DNA of 64,000 bases from Acanthacorydalis orientalis (GCA_034766995.1 CM068316.1:8838200-8902199); one strand, 5' to 3'; numbered from the stretch's first letter, positions 38,516-52,489 are shown. The notes: generated by a model not told the origin, from the sequence alone. Program-made: numbers and translations.

Positions 38516-38738
38516 ATCACATAATATTGTCAGTGTTTTAATTTACACTTTATACCGTTAAAAATCTGTATCGTTTAACTTTAATCACTGGAATTTTTCA
38601 TTCCATAAAAAAAGATTTTTTATAAAAGTTTTATAAGACGAATGCTTCTATGAATAGTTTTTTTTGAATGTAACTTTATAAATTTTTATTTTATATTATA
38701 CTTTAAAGTAAATCTATACTCGTATACTATGTACATTA

Positions 38739-39991
38739 TTAGGTTGGTGCAAAATAAATGCGGTTTTTATGTATCGAGTATAAAGACGCATATATCAGTT
38801 AAAAATTATATTTATTAATTAAAATACACAGACCATTGCCATGTACACATTTTTTCCAACAGGAAACAAGTTTGCTTATTCTTACAAGATAGAATTCTGG
38901 AGTCCTGGAATGAACGAATTCTTCGAAAACGGTTTGAACTGACGCTTGATCTTTGAAAACATTCTCTGGTAGGAAATTACTTAAATCTTTTTTAAAAAAT
39001 AATAGTCTATGGTCTGGAGAATAAGGTAGGTGAGGTAAGGTTTTATAACTCAGTTTATTTAATTTTCTTAATTGTGAGACGTGTGGTCGGACGTTGTCAT
39101 GAAGAAAAATTGGTCCTCTTTGATTGACTAATGCTGGCTGTAAACGATGCAATTTCTCATAATTTTTTTCAATTTCCTAACAAATTTTTCTGTTGTAATT
39201 TTTTCTTCAGGATTTAAGAAGTTGTAGTGAACGATGCCTCTTGCAGACCACCAACCAGTGACCATAATCTTTTTTTCATGAAGCTTCGGTTTAGGAAATT
39301 GTTTTGGTGCTTCCCCTCGGTCGAGCCACAGTGATGAATATTTCCAATTGTTTAAGAGAATCCACTTTTCATCATATCTGACAATGAGATCAAGAGGGAC
39401 ATCATTTTTGTTATGCAAAAGAAGCGCATAGCAGACTTCTTATCTCCGAATTGCTTGATGTTCGTTTAGTTCATATGGCACCCATTTATTCAACTTTTTT
39501 TTCAAATGGCTCAAATATCGAACAACTCTTGAATGTTCAACATTGAGTTCTTCTGTCACTTGTCGACTTGTTTTACGTGGGTCCGCTTCAATAACAGTTC
39601 CTAACTCATTATTGTCTATAGCTGAATGGCATCCATGACCCTACTCATCATCAAGGCTTTCGTTTCCATTTTTCCAACCAGTGTTAAGCTGTACGTTCAC
39701 TAATTGACTCTTCGCCAAAAACAAATTTGATATTTCTAGAATTTTCTGTAACTTTACGTCTCAATTAAACTTCATACAACAAAATCGCGCGAATTTTCTT
39801 TTTTCTATGACTAATTTAAAAGGTTATATCCAACAATACTAAAGAATGAAAACAATAAACATAATCTGAATCCAGTAGTGCTAATTTCATTGTTTACAAT
39901 GATGTATCACATGACTATAACAAAAGATAACGGTAAGTAGAAAAATGAGCACCAAATGATAAGAACCGCAATTATTATTACACCAACCTAA
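38739..39991 (-). mobile_element. mariner element, cecropia/Hsmar1-like ends
   Basis: A mariner of 1253 bp. The left end is TTAGGTTGGTGCAAAATAAA, and the right end, reverse-complemented, is TTAGGTTGGTGTAATAATAA. TA is duplicated on each side (38737-38738 and 39992-39993). From family knowledge, TTAGGTTGGTGCAAAAGTAA is the terminus of Hsmar1 and related cecropia-subfamily mariners, so the assignment rests on both ends and protein. Unlike the other two long copies it is not embedded in (TA)n. Confidence 0.92.
38799..39690 (-). pseudogene. degenerate mariner transposase (SETMAR-type DDD)
   Basis: The best preserved transposase in the window. Read on the minus strand it has an HTH and linker region with DPRKTSRQVTEELNVEHS (about 39570), WVPYELNEHQAIRR (about 39460), the first catalytic aspartate in VRYDEKWILL (about 39380), HEKKIMVTGWWSARGIVHY (about 39250), the second aspartate in FLHDNVRPHVSQ (about 39090) and the third in LPYSPDHRLLFFKK (about 39010). 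The tail is FYLVRISKLVSCWKKCV. An in-frame stop follows HQAIRR near 39440, a frameshift near 39140 separates 39128-39418 from 38799-39152, and there is a small loss after SPD. All three aspartates survive but the protein cannot be made whole. Confidence 0.92.
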
Positions 39992-40259
39992 TATTTTACA
40001 AGATGAGTAATGGTGTTTTTTGAGTTGATTTTAAAATTGTACTCCAAGCGGTATGTTCTAAATGATTATGAACAGTGTCCATATTAAAGGAATTTAATGA
40101 TGAATAAATGAAATCGATTAAAGAAAATAATGATAAAGAACGTGCACGTTTCCAATCACCAACTATAGTAGAAAAATATTGGTAAGTTTAAACAGATTAA
40201 GCAATTTAGTAATAAATCAGATGATTTAAAAAATAAATTGGGTATGAGAAATAAATTAA

Positions 40260-40316
<57 letters not shown>

Positions 40317-40476
40317 AAAAAAACCTAAAAATTATACTAGGATTACAGATTACTTCTCTGTAAATTGTATAAATGTAACGTGAAATGTTATAAATAAAAC
40401 AATATTGCTTTTTTTATATTTTGTTAGAAAGAAAAAATATTAAACTTGTTACTCATTTTATCAAAAAAAGTAAAAG

Positions 40477-40513
<37 letters not shown>

Positions 40514-40729
40514 ACAATCATTATACAAAATAACAAAGATATTTCCACAAAGAAGTAATGTTTACTCGAGTGTATAAAACTAAAATAATGTAAATAAAAA
40601 CGAACTCTTTTAGAAAAAGAAAAAAACGTGTATAAAATATACACTGAATTTTACATGTTAGCACGAAGACGTACATACAAAAATCAGTACAAAATTTACT
40701 AAAAAAATTATCATACAAGCTTTGTTCAA

Positions 40730-40733
<4 letters not shown>

Positions 40734-40805
<72 letters not shown>

Positions 40806-40809
40806 TATA

Positions 40810-40888
<79 letters not shown>
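40734..40888. repeat. (TA)n, about 155 bp, longest in window
   Basis: Nearly pure TA with two breaks (ATTATATG near 40797). It ends exactly at the left terminus of the TIR element at 40889 and resumes at 42014-42061 after it. Confidence 0.97.
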
Positions 40889-40892
<4 letters not shown>

Positions 40893-42008
40893 GGTAATTA
40901 TGACAGTGGACAAGTCAAGTGACAAGTCAAAAAATTGAAAAAAATGATTTTATGATTTAATATTACAATTACTTTATACATTATATACAATTACTTATTA
41001 CAATTATTTTATATTACAATTACTTATACTTTAATGATCTAGAAAAACATAGAAAAAAATGTAAAAATGTACCATTTAATGACTTTGCCAAGTTGGTCGG
41101 TAAACATAATTCTGTTTTTGTTTATTATGATAGTGGACTAAGTCACTTACTTTTCGGTAGACTTTGTTTTTTTTGGAAAAATGTATGTGCCTATCTGATT
41201 TTTCTATAAAACTATAATACTTTCAAGGTAAATAACCTTTAAGTTAAGTCAAGTTCTTTGCTTAAAGCTCTCAAACGAATAATTATATTGCTATTGGAAA
41301 ACAAAATCTCTAGAGAAATAAATTACAAAGAGAACGAAAAATATTAAGGGAGAATCTGTTTATTGGTTGAAAACAAAATGGATCAGATTTCTAAAAGATT
41401 CCCTTTATTAGATGTCTTATAAAACATCTTTAGAACGGAATTTCAGATTTTAGATCTTTCGCCCAAAAAAGGAAGGCCAAAAATACACGAAAAAATTCAA
41501 TTATTTCCACTTTATGCGAATATCCAATCACTTATAAAGGAAAAATATAAGGATATAATGGATCTGTTACTGTACATTCCATCATTTTTCCATGAATATT
41601 TTTGTACTCTCAAAACATCACAAAAAGAATACCGGTATTGTAGAAGAAGAAGAAATCTCTAGTATTATTCTAAATTAAGTAACATGATTATAATTACAAA
41701 ATGTAAGTGAATGCTATCGTTTATAATTTCCTTTTTTGAATAAAACTGAAATATTTTTGTCATAAATCATTTTTAAGATGTTTGAATAATTTTGAAAATA
41801 GTCCAAGTCATATGAAGTATTAAAAACACATATTTTTTCATGATACTCGTAGGAATTCATAATGACATAAAAGATTTATATTATAACAGTAAGTACTTTG
41901 GAAAATAATTTGTTACATAATGGAATAATATTTTTTATTGCACACAAACGCAAAAGTCTAAATATCTCAATACGAAAAATATATGAATTAGTCCACTGTC
42001 ATAGTTAC

Positions 42009-42013
<5 letters not shown>
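40889..42013. mobile_element. unclassified TIR transposon inserted in (TA)n
   Basis: A 1125-bp unit bounded by TGTCGGTAATTATGACAGTG on the left and, reverse-complemented, TGCCGGTAACTATGACAGTG on the right (21 of 23 over the full repeat). (TA)n continues on both sides: 40734-40888 and 42014-42061. A related word, TTATGATAGTGGACTAAGTCA, recurs inside near 41130. The plus strand has a frame from 41381 to about 41664 containing SPKKGRPKIHEKIQLFPLY and IMDLLLYIPSFFHEYF, broken by one TAA near 41420. I do not recognise the protein. TA flanks would fit an IS630/Tc1/pogo-type target choice, but that is inference. Confidence 0.7.

Positions 42014-42061
<48 letters not shown>
42014..42061. repeat. (TA)n, right flank of TIR element
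   Basis: Begins directly at the right terminus of the element at 40889-42013. Confidence 0.96.
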
Positions 42062-42065
<4 letters not shown>

Positions 42066-42242
42066 TACTAATAAAAATATTATACTTAAAAAATTCTCGG
42101 AAAAGAAATAAAGAATTAAATATAAAATAACCGGCGTTACAAATACCTAAATGATATCACTTTCTTGTTTTAATCAACTTTTTAATTACTCATTAAATGA
42201 GAATATATGAAAGACAAAAATTAATTTAAGATTTATATGAAT

Positions 42243-42280
<38 letters not shown>

Positions 42281-42379
42281 AATTAAAAAAAATTATCATC
42301 TGAATTAAAATGAAGACTAAGACATCGGTTATAAACATTTTAATCACATAACTGTTATTTCATAAAGAGATAAGTACAA

Positions 42380-42560
42380 TTTAAATGTGCGAATGAACGT
42401 ATTACGACCTATTACAGCCGTTGTCCCTGTCGTTATATTTGACATAAACTTAAAATTCATATTTTCAGTTCAACGTAGCATGGGTTAACATTCAGTCGCC
42501 TTCACAACCCCACGTGTTCAATCTAAACGTGTGTATATATATGTATGTGTATATGTAAGG
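42380..42560. other. moderate-GC island without coding signal
   Basis: Complex sequence around GCCGTTGTCCCTGTCG and CCCCACGTGTTCAATC (a CACGTG E-box at 42510). No open frame of note. Confidence 0.25.
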
Positions 42561-43094
42561 GAAGGTGTGTACGTATTTCGAAATATATAATGGGATATTT
42601 TACATGTAATATAGTTTAAAATACTTTCGGTTATAAAGTATATAGTGTTTTTGATTGAAGTGGTGTTAAACGTTTTCCGAAATAATACACTGGAATACAT
42701 TAAATTATTTTATAGGTTATATACACTGTTATGGAATATAGGGTACATTTTTTAATACATTTTGTGATATCATGTTCATCATCAGTGATGTGACGTAAGA
42801 AAAATACTGTGTGATAAGTTTTAAATTTTTACTATCAAAAGGTTTTCTTCTGTTTAAATTTCTATGATTTTTGATCTGAATTAATTCAATGATTTGTATA
42901 ATAAGGTAATTGATTGTTTTCTTATTTCAATCATTTTCTTAATTCAATAACAATTGATCACTAGGAGTATATTCATTTACATAACTTAATTATCTTTTTG
43001 AATAAAAGACAAAGATTTCCATTCGTATATGCATTTTCCACTCATTTCATAAATCAATACAATTTTTCTGATCAACAATTATCAATATTTTTTT

Positions 43095-43601
43095 TAATGA
43101 AAGTGTTATTTCATCATATTTATGTTAATATCATTATAAAGTGTTTTTTTCAGTCTGTATTTTGGCAACATCAACTTTGGTTTTATTATTAATTTTGCTT
43201 CAAATTGGGCTATTCAATTAAAGATAGAAAAGAATCAAATAAGAATTTTTTGTATGAGTTTAAAATGGGTGGTAAAGCAGCTGAAACTCCTCATAAACTA
43301 AACAATGCTTTTGATGTGGATACTGTTAAGGAAAATATGGTACAATGGTGGTTCCAAAAAATGTACTGGGGACGGGAGTCTTGAATATGAAGAAGGTTGC
43401 AGTCGTTCTTCAGTTTATAACGACCAACTGAATGCGTTCGTTGAATCATAACCACCCACAACAATTCAAGAGCTTACTAAAAAACTAGGCCTTCGACATC
43501 TAACAGTTCCGGAACATTTAAAATGACTAGAAAAATCAAAAAAGCAAAAAATATAAATGAATTTGAAGGTCATATACCATAACTATTTTTCTACCAACCT
43601 T
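43095..43601 (+). mobile_element. internally deleted mariner (TTAGGTTGGTAGAAAAATAA family)
   Basis: Plus-strand mariner remnant. The 5' untranslated part and start region (CAACATCAACTTTGGTTTTA at about 43170) match copies at 54114 and 57528. The N-terminal HTH is readable through VQWWFQKM, then the second HTH part (PPTTIQELTKKLGLRHLTV) in another frame. The sequence then jumps directly to the 3' end (ATGAATTTGAAGGTCAT) and the terminal repeat CTACCAACCTTA at 43591. The whole catalytic half is missing. The left terminal repeat is not visible, so the start is approximate. Confidence 0.8.
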
Positions 43602-44357
43602 ATAGATTTTTGGCACTGTGACTAAATTTACTTTCATAGAGGAGTTTTTCACTTCATAAACCACAATATTCAATAATTAATTATTTCAGATTTCTAATAT
43701 TGACTTATATACAATTTAATCATTTTCAGAACACTGTCAGATGTTTCTGTACTTTATCACTCTGAGAATGATTGAATCGCTACGACAATTTGCTAAAACA
43801 CCAATTAAAAATGGTTAATAATCAATTATTGAACAATTTTTTTCAGATTTTTTGGTGTTTTCTAAAAGAGTGAAATGTAAAAAAAAACTAGTTCGTGAAT
43901 GTAAGTTTACCAAAGTGTCAGACTATATTGAGACATACACTTTTGTATCCTTATAATATCTTTTATGTTTCTATTATATGATTTATATTTACATAATAAC
44001 TGATTCTTATTTACAGATTGTTAATAAAATTATATTTTATACAAACTCATCTTTTACAGGTTACGAAATGAATAATTAAAATTAAAAAAAGGGCTAATTC
44101 AATTTCATCCTAATTAAAATTAGATTGTAAGAAGCATCATAGATTTATATTACTTATATAAAAGTTACTTATACAATTGTTGGTTTTGATTAAAAAAAGA
44201 CAGATTTTTTAAACTTTTGTGTAAACAATCTAAATGTCTGTAAAGAAAACTGAACTGTAATTGTATTTCTCTCTTTTAAAATCTTTTTTCTGTATTTCTT
44301 TACAATCATGTTAGAAAAGTACGCATTCTTTTTACAATAAGCTATCGGTATATGTAC

Positions 44358-44403
<46 letters not shown>

Positions 44404-44415
44404 ATTTATATTTAT

Positions 44416-44446
44416 ATAATAATATAATATAATATAATATAATATT
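44416..44446. repeat. (TATAA)n pentanucleotide microsatellite
   Basis: About six units of ATAAT beside the TA array at 44358-44401. Confidence 0.9.
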
Positions 44447-45219
44447 TATAATAACTTTAATAATACAGATCTTTTCCATATGTAGTATCGATACAAAAGC
44501 ATTTCACTGGCATTTTATTCATTCATAAATGATCATCTTTTACGATTTTAGTTAATGTACAATATTCCACTTCCCACTTTTGATCTCATATCTAATAAAA
44601 ATGAATTTTTTATTTAAATTTTAATAATTCACCTTGTGTTTTGCCTAATTCTGTTTTTTTTTTACATATTCATGCATTTTTTCTATAAATTTTATGCATT
44701 TAATTTCAAATAATCTTGTAGTACTTCTTATGAACACACCAGGTGATTGATTCCATTTATTGGTTCAACTTTATCTTTTGTGAATAACAGATTATCATCA
44801 CTTTTAGAAGTCATCCATATTCAGGTTTAAAAATCAAATTTAGAAAAACACAAGTAAAGTATTCTTTTAAGTAAAGTTCAATATTTTAACATGGATTATA
44901 ATAATTTCAAAAGTCAACCTGCTTTAATAAATGTTGTTAAGAACTACTTTATTTTCCACTACTAAAGAATTTATTTTGTTTTTTTTTTTTAACATAGATT
45001 GTTCCATATCTCTTTCAATTCGTAACGAAAATGTATATTTTTGTAATATGAAGGAATATTGTATTTATATATATATATATATATATATATACATTACAAA
45101 CATACATTTAAATTTATTTTTAATATTCAAATGTAAAAAATAAATATGAATGAAATTTTATTGTCATTATAATGATATGAATATTTTATAATATAGAACG
45201 TGAAAATAAATCATTTAAA

Positions 45220-45560
45220 ATTCAGTGTACGTAGGCGAGAGTGGATTTTAAAATAAGTAATTTAACGTTATGATGAAAATAAAACTGTTGCACAGTGTAA
45301 ATCGATTTCAGCATTTTGACGAATTTACACGTTTTATGTGTGAGTACTGAACGGGGGGACATGAATCAAGCGGTTTTGTAATTCTGACTAGGCACTTTAA
45401 CGTATGAACATTTCGTACGTTCGTATGTATGTATTTCTGTGACCACAGTTATGTCTAAATACCGAACGGATTTTCATGTAATTAGGTATGTATATGTGCA
45501 TGTCGACGTGTGTAAATACTAGCCAGATTTCTTCCCGAGATAGAAATAAGTTTCAATTCG
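45220..45560. other. moderate-GC island without coding signal
   Basis: Mixed sequence with GAACGGGGGGACATG and GTCGACGTGTG. It lies between TA arrays at 45067-45091 and 45584-45623. Confidence 0.25.
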
Positions 45561-45579
45561 ATCTAGTTTAGTTTTTCTT

Positions 45580-45628
<49 letters not shown>

Positions 45629-45998
45629 GACACAAATACATTGTATCATATTTAGGTTCTATATTTTATATAGAAAGGCAATACACATATGCTCTGAACG
45701 GAAATGAATAGAAAATGTAGTGTGAGATCGATTGCAGAAACGCAATTAACTAGATCAATACAATTATAGAAAGTAACGACATTCTGTCTTAGTAGTTCTA
45801 ATATATATATGAAAGAAATGTGATAAAAAATAGAAAAAATAAAATCGTTTTATTTTATTAAATATTTTCATTTCAGAATCTAGTATTTGAAATTTCATGA
45901 TTTTTTCATATTCTATAAACTCTAATTCTATCCATTAAGATAAATTATAATGTATAAAATTACAAACACACATGTATACACACATATACATAATATAC

Positions 45999-46051
<53 letters not shown>

Positions 46052-46329
46052 TACATAATATACTAAAATTATTCAAATATATAATACACAATTATTGATT
46101 TCGATTATTAAAGTGTTTTCAATTCCAAAAAGTGAACGTTTTAATAATTTTCAGAATGATTACTAACTACAAACTATTGATTATTTTAAAAAATGTAGAT
46201 TTCCAAGAAATAATATAGTTAAAAACATTTTTAAAAGAAAAAGAATTCATACTATTATTTGTTAATAGTTTTCTATATGTATTTTCATTTTTTCTCCCTT
46301 TATCTCTTTTCAGCAATCTCTCTCTCTCT

Positions 46330-46373
<44 letters not shown>

Positions 46374-46988
46374 GAAAACTTCACATCGGTTACACGTTTA
46401 CCTTACTTGCATATTGATGAAGACAAGCTACATTGTCTGTGAGGTTTTGATAGACCATTTCTAGGCTGATCGTTTTGCATGAGTAATAAAACACAGTTCA
46501 TTAATAATGTATAATATTTCATTTTTAAAATTTCAAATTATCACTTAAAAATTATTGCAAACGATTTTTGTAATCATTCACTATGAAATATTATAAAAGT
46601 CACACTACTTTTGTTTATTAAAACTTGACGCTACTTTAGTTAACAATTATAGATTTTAGCACTATACCTAAATTTATTTTTAAAAACAAATTTCTATTCT
46701 CTAAATAATAGAGAATACATTTTTGATCAAAATATTAAATTAAATATTAATTTGGAATCATTTGTTCCACAATTGTTATTGGTATAGAAATATATTTTTC
46801 TATATTTGAACATTCTGATAGTAATAAAATATCCATTGAAATGTACATAAGCCATTATCAAAATGGAGTAAAAAGCCATTTTTAATAATCAATTATTGAA
46901 AATTTTAAAACAACGTAAAAAACTAAGAAATAGATTATTAAAAATAATAAATATAAGGTTGTAAGATTATATTTGATATATAATTATA

Positions 46989-47023
<35 letters not shown>

Positions 47024-48394
47024 ACCTATATTTGAACAGAATTAATAAATTTTAAAATATATACTCAACCCTCTAATCAATTATCACAATTAATTATTCA
47101 TTTTTATTATAAATCAGACAGATTATAAGCATTTTTAAATTAACTAATTACTAACGATAAATAATATATTTTAAATAAGCAAATAATAAGTCAACAAAAG
47201 AATAATAACAGAAATAAAAGAGTGACGGTTGTTTCAAAGAAAGATCTATAATTTACAAATATAAAAAAATCATTATATCATTTAAATTATTGTTTACAAT
47301 TTAAAATATTTTTTTTATTTTATACATTGAATATTCATTTCTCACACAGACAATTTCATTATTTGCAATGTTTCTTATTAATTATTTTTTACAAATCATT
47401 AAAAATAATGAAGACAAAAAATTTCTTCATTTATGTTTCTAAAACTTTCTTTCTAATTAAAAAACGAACATCCTTCTTATTAACTAAACAGAAAATCCAA
47501 TTTTTTAACCTTTTCAAGGTTAACAATCCTATACAAAATACATAAAAATAGAGTACTTGAGAAAGAAATGGTAAAAGGAATATAATAAAATAAAAATCTT
47601 CTGTGTATTTATTCGCTTTTAGCTTATGTTAAATCGTTGGATAAATTTTGTAGCATGTTTCGTTTATATATATATATATATATATATATAAATATGTGTG
47701 TGTGTATATATGTATATTCGTATGTGTTTGAGTTGTATCAAAAACGAGTAACATATGCAAATAAAATTACTTTATACGAACGGCAAAAAAACATTGGTTT
47801 TATATAATATTCAGTTTGTAAAAGTTTATTCGAATGTTATGAATTTTTATTCGGTAGCGATTTTATTGCTAATTTAATCTATTTGCATTTTATAAAAGTG
47901 TATTTCAAATCGGTCCATATTGGATATGTATCTCATACTGACGAAGATATCTGAATATATGTTGAATTTGTTTTGAGAAAAATATAGAATAAAAATAATT
48001 AAGTACTTTAATCATACCTTATTGATTTATTCTTCAAATTTATGATTTTTGATTCTTTGTCAAATAATTTTCATTTTTAAAAACTAAATTTTAAATATTA
48101 GACTCGGATTTTTTTGACTAATTCTATTTTCTTGTTTAAGTGTTAACTATCCTGATTATTTATGTTTTCAGTGCTATCAAGATAAGAAAATGAGAATTTC
48201 ATAGATATATTTTTTTATTATTTCTGAAAAATCTTAATTAACACTTTCACACTACTATTTCATTTTCGAATTAAATTTAAATCTGAATTCTTGAAGAGAA
48301 TCATTATTGAGAATGAAAAATACATGCTTTATCACAATATTAAGCATTGTAGAGAGATACTTAGTACTGAAGATGAACAAGAAGAGGACTGCAT

Positions 48395-48840
48395 CCCTTA
48401 TAAGTTTTACTGTACGTTTGGTGGGATATTAGTGTTTAATCCATTATAAAGTGTTCAAAATGAATCAAACAGTGACAGCTAAGGTCTACTGTAACGTTTG
48501 AGTGATGCAGTACGACAAAAACTTCCTTCTTTGCTCTACTGAAAGCACGTATTGTTTCATCAGGACAATGCGTGTTCTCACAGCTCGGATTATATCTGCT
48601 TTAATCGAGGGGTTTGGACGGGAAAAAAATGTTACACAAACCATATCCGGATGACTTATACTATTATTTATTTCCAAGTTTACAAAATAGTAATGAAGAA
48701 AAATATATAGATTTTTTAGATGATTTAAAACAAAGTTGTTTATTTTCTAATTTAAAACATGTGAAATTAAAAAAGTCAATAAATTTGTAAAAATTGAACA
48801 AAATACCAGAAAAATTACCTACTATAAAAATTTAACGCCA
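48395..48840 (+). pseudogene. mariner transposase relic, 3' half
   Basis: Plus-strand frames give recognisable mariner wording in pieces. A WDI-like block (FGGILVF) is near 48420. LSDAVRQKLPSLLY leads into the second catalytic aspartate in LFHQDNACSH (about 48555-48585). A degraded third site, PYPDDLYYYLFPSLQN, is near 48640, and the tail FLDDLKQSCLFSN resembles the usual region before the C terminus. At least two frame changes and several stops are present. No terminal repeats were found, so limits are those of the recognisable protein. Confidence 0.75.
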
Positions 48841-49071
48841 TATAATTACATTAAATTGAGGATAAACACCAATTAATACTAATTGAAAAACAAATTAATT
48901 ATTATAGATAAATTATATATATTTTCAAACCAATCAATTAACTTTTATATAAAAGACAATCATATTGTAAATAAATTTGTCATAAAAAGTCAATTTATCT
49001 TAATTAAATGTACCAATAGTTATTAAAAATATTTTTTAAATATTATATTTTTTTACATAAAAAGATAATTA

Positions 49072-49078
<7 letters not shown>

Positions 49079-49135
<57 letters not shown>
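49079..49135. repeat. (TA)n
   Basis: TA array with one TTTA break near its right end. Confidence 0.96.
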
Positions 49136-49487
49136 TAAAAACGTTTCCTTTAGATCAACAGTCTAAAAACACAGGAACGAAAGGTAAATAAATAAAACTG
49201 ACTCTATGAAGAACTATTTCCAAGCAAATATTTCAAAGTCAGATTTGTTGTTGTGTACGGAATTTTTTCCTTTCGAAACTTTTTTACTGAATTGTTTATT
49301 TGCCCTTTTTGGTCTAATATGAGTACGCGTTTTATTTTTTGCTTTGTTTTTCACAACACAAATGATTGTCTTTTAGTTCGTGAATCCCTTGTGAGAAATT
49401 AAGAACTATTCCCGTAGAAACTGAAGAAAACCGTGAGTATACAGCAGAATTCTTAACTGAATGCGGTATTCACTACATTTATATACA

Positions 49488-49491
<4 letters not shown>

Positions 49492-49556
<65 letters not shown>
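49492..49556. repeat. (TA)n flanked by TTCATA-type words
   Basis: Pure TA between ACATTCATA on the left and TATGAATGAATGT on the right, giving short inverted flanks. Confidence 0.95.
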
Positions 49557-49561
<5 letters not shown>

Positions 49562-51064
49562 AATGAATGTATACATGAATCTGCGATTAATGATTGTATT
49601 TTATTTTTATATTAATTAAAAAATAAAAAATTACTGTTATTTTAGAACGAAAATTTGTAAATAAAATGGAAATATTTTTAAGCACAAACAAACTATTTTC
49701 TTCTAACTGAATATATGTACATTTTATTAATACGGGAACATCCCAATTAAAGAAATAACATAAGTAGTGAAATATTAAATAAATTTGTACTAACAATTAA
49801 TAAAGATTTTATTTTTTTAGATAAAATAAATTGTTTTTACTTATATTATTATTAAAACTGATAACGATTAGTTCAGCCAAACAAATTGAAAATAATTAAT
49901 GAAAGCAATACAAAATCTAAAGTAATAACCGGATTAAAGCCTCATTTTTTATTTTTCGTTTCTTTTCAAAACAAATTAGAAACGTAGAAAATTTAATATG
50001 AATCGGCACACAGAGGTCAGTGAGCACAAAGACTATAATTATACTTTGAAAGTTACAGTTGGACTGTTTGTAGATAACACGAATTTCTACGAACAAATGT
50101 AACCCAAGAAAGTTCAACTCAGAAAACGATTCGAATGATTATGAAAATTGGTCAAGAGACGGTGATAACGAGATATCTTAAATGTGTGGCAAGAAGTCGA
50201 TTAAGCTTTTCTGCTGAAAACACTGAGCTTATGAGAGAAAAAGTACCAATGAATTCCAAAATATCGATTTTAAAATCGGTCTCCATATAGAAAATTATAA
50301 ATATTCGCGCAAATTTTAAAAGTGTGTCTTTAAGTCAATAAGAGAATACCTTGGAGCTCTTTAAAGTGTTAAGTGCTGCTCTATCAGGGGATTAAGAAAA
50401 ATGATCCATCATTTAGTGAAAAATGCGATCCACAAGCTCACCAATTTATATATATTTATATATATATATATTTGTGTATATATATATATATATATTGAAT
50501 ATATATATATATATTCAAAGTTTGTAAAACGAAGAGACCCAAGGGTCTTTCAGTTACACAATGTAAAAAAAAGCAGGTATTCATTGTAAGATTTTTTCTC
50601 TGCATTTTGTGAGATTATCGAGACACTCTGTCTATTTTGTTCTTAAATATAGACAACTAGTTATCAATAATTTATGCCAGAGCCTAGAACCATTTACAAA
50701 TGAACTAATAAATAAGCATTCATTATTATTCAACTGAAAAAATGTAGTCTTCCGAACTGAATAGAAAATCATCAAGAAATTAAACAAGAAATTTCAGCGT
50801 ACCTTCTGTACCTTCTGACCTCACTTAAATAGAGTTTGTTTTTTTATATCTTTTCAAAAATTTTAAAATAAGCTCACAAAACAAAGACCATTTTAAAAAT
50901 ACTATTGATGGATTTAAAGTATTATTTTTCAAAGAGATCAACAAACTAGTAGAAAAATGACAGTCATATAAAAAAATGAAGAATATATAATCGTTCAATC
51001 AGTAAATATAAAACTATAAAAAAATCTGTATCATTAATAAAAAGTAACACGATTTTCAAATAAG

Positions 51065-51076
<12 letters not shown>

Positions 51077-51136
<60 letters not shown>
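51077..51136. repeat. (TA)n
   Basis: Uninterrupted TA array of about 60 bp. Confidence 0.96.
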
Positions 51137-51139
<3 letters not shown>

Positions 51140-52437
51140 TTGAAAATAAATATTTTATATTTAACTATTTAATCAGAAATCGAAAGGAAAAAAATACTTC
51201 AATTAATTACCTCATCGAAACACATAAATACAATCTTATCTCAGTATAAATGCGTTCTGACAATTTGTAAATTAACGTACAAATTGTATTTTTATTTTGT
51301 AGCAACGTTACTTTATTGTATGGCGTGTTAAACATCAATTCTAGTTTTCTAATTTCCTGCTTCACTGCAGATGGGAGGAAATATCACTATTATTCGTTTG
51401 CTCTTTTATACTTTGAATACTGGAAGATCTGTCTTAGTTTTATACACACAAACGTGCAAATATATTTCTTTATAATAATAACAATAAATTTTCTCGACAT
51501 AATTTCAAACTTTAAACATTACAGACCACTGTGTAATGTGAACAAGGTTATATATTAACTTATTTCATGAAAGAAATATTAATGTGATAATTTAATGCGA
51601 TGCGGTTGCATTATATTTATTTTATTGGCCAACAGTACGAAGTCATTTATATTTATAAAAACACATTATTTGGATTAGAATGTAATTCAAAACGAGACAA
51701 TAAATTTACTGTAATATAATTGGTATAATAAATAGAATAATGTGTATATTTTTCTGTCAATAAATCGAATGAGATTTTATTACTTTTCTTAAATCAAATA
51801 CCATAATTTCTGACTTATTTCAATCGTCGACACTTTTCCGCTTTCATTGAAGTTTTTATATTTTAATATAAGAAATGAAAACAAAGAATGGACGAAATAA
51901 ACGGAGTTCTTAATTAAAATATAGCGACATTATTAAAAATTAAAACCAAACTGTTTATGAAGAAGACTTCAAGTTTGAAATTACGCCTGTAATGAAAACA
52001 ATAAAACACTGAAGTTGTGTATGTTTTTTTTAATGCCTTTGTTTAAAACTAACTCATTATAATTCCGAATCTAATTAAAATAAGACTCTGTATAAGCGTA
52101 ACCTTTCATTCTCTAGTATACTTATTCCATTGTAAAAAAAATAGGTCGGCGTTCTTACACATATTTTAAATAAAAATATATTCTTATATCTTAGACATAA
52201 AAAGAAGACATATATATATTTTGTATATAAACATATATTACAATAATGATAATTTTTAATTACTGTAGATATATAATTGTCATTTTTATATAATTTAATA
52301 ATTAATTGATTTAATTTATTCGATTTATTAAATATGCAGTCTACTGTTATAAAAAAAATATCAACGTGTTTGTGTTGTGTCGACAAGACCACCAATAAGT
52401 TTGACGAACTCCTCTTTCTCTAAAATTAATATACGAG

Positions 52438-52481
<44 letters not shown>

Positions 52482-52489
52482 AATTTTTA

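Larger units (their letters stand above)
43900..48390. other. very AT-rich unassigned DNA
   Basis: Besides the island at 45220-45560, several TA arrays and a dispersed-family copy (46650-46910), no features are supportable. Confidence 0.5.

Noticed and set aside
49375..49434. Apparent small exon between TGTCTTTTAG and GTGAGTATAC
   Set aside because: The segment is about 56 nt, has stops in all frames, and shows no composition change, so it is weaker than 36949-36999 and probably chance.
51316..51558. Frame after TTCCTGCTTCACTGCAG acceptor-like sequence
   Set aside because: The peptide is AT-driven (F, Y, I, N) without motifs, and no donor follows.
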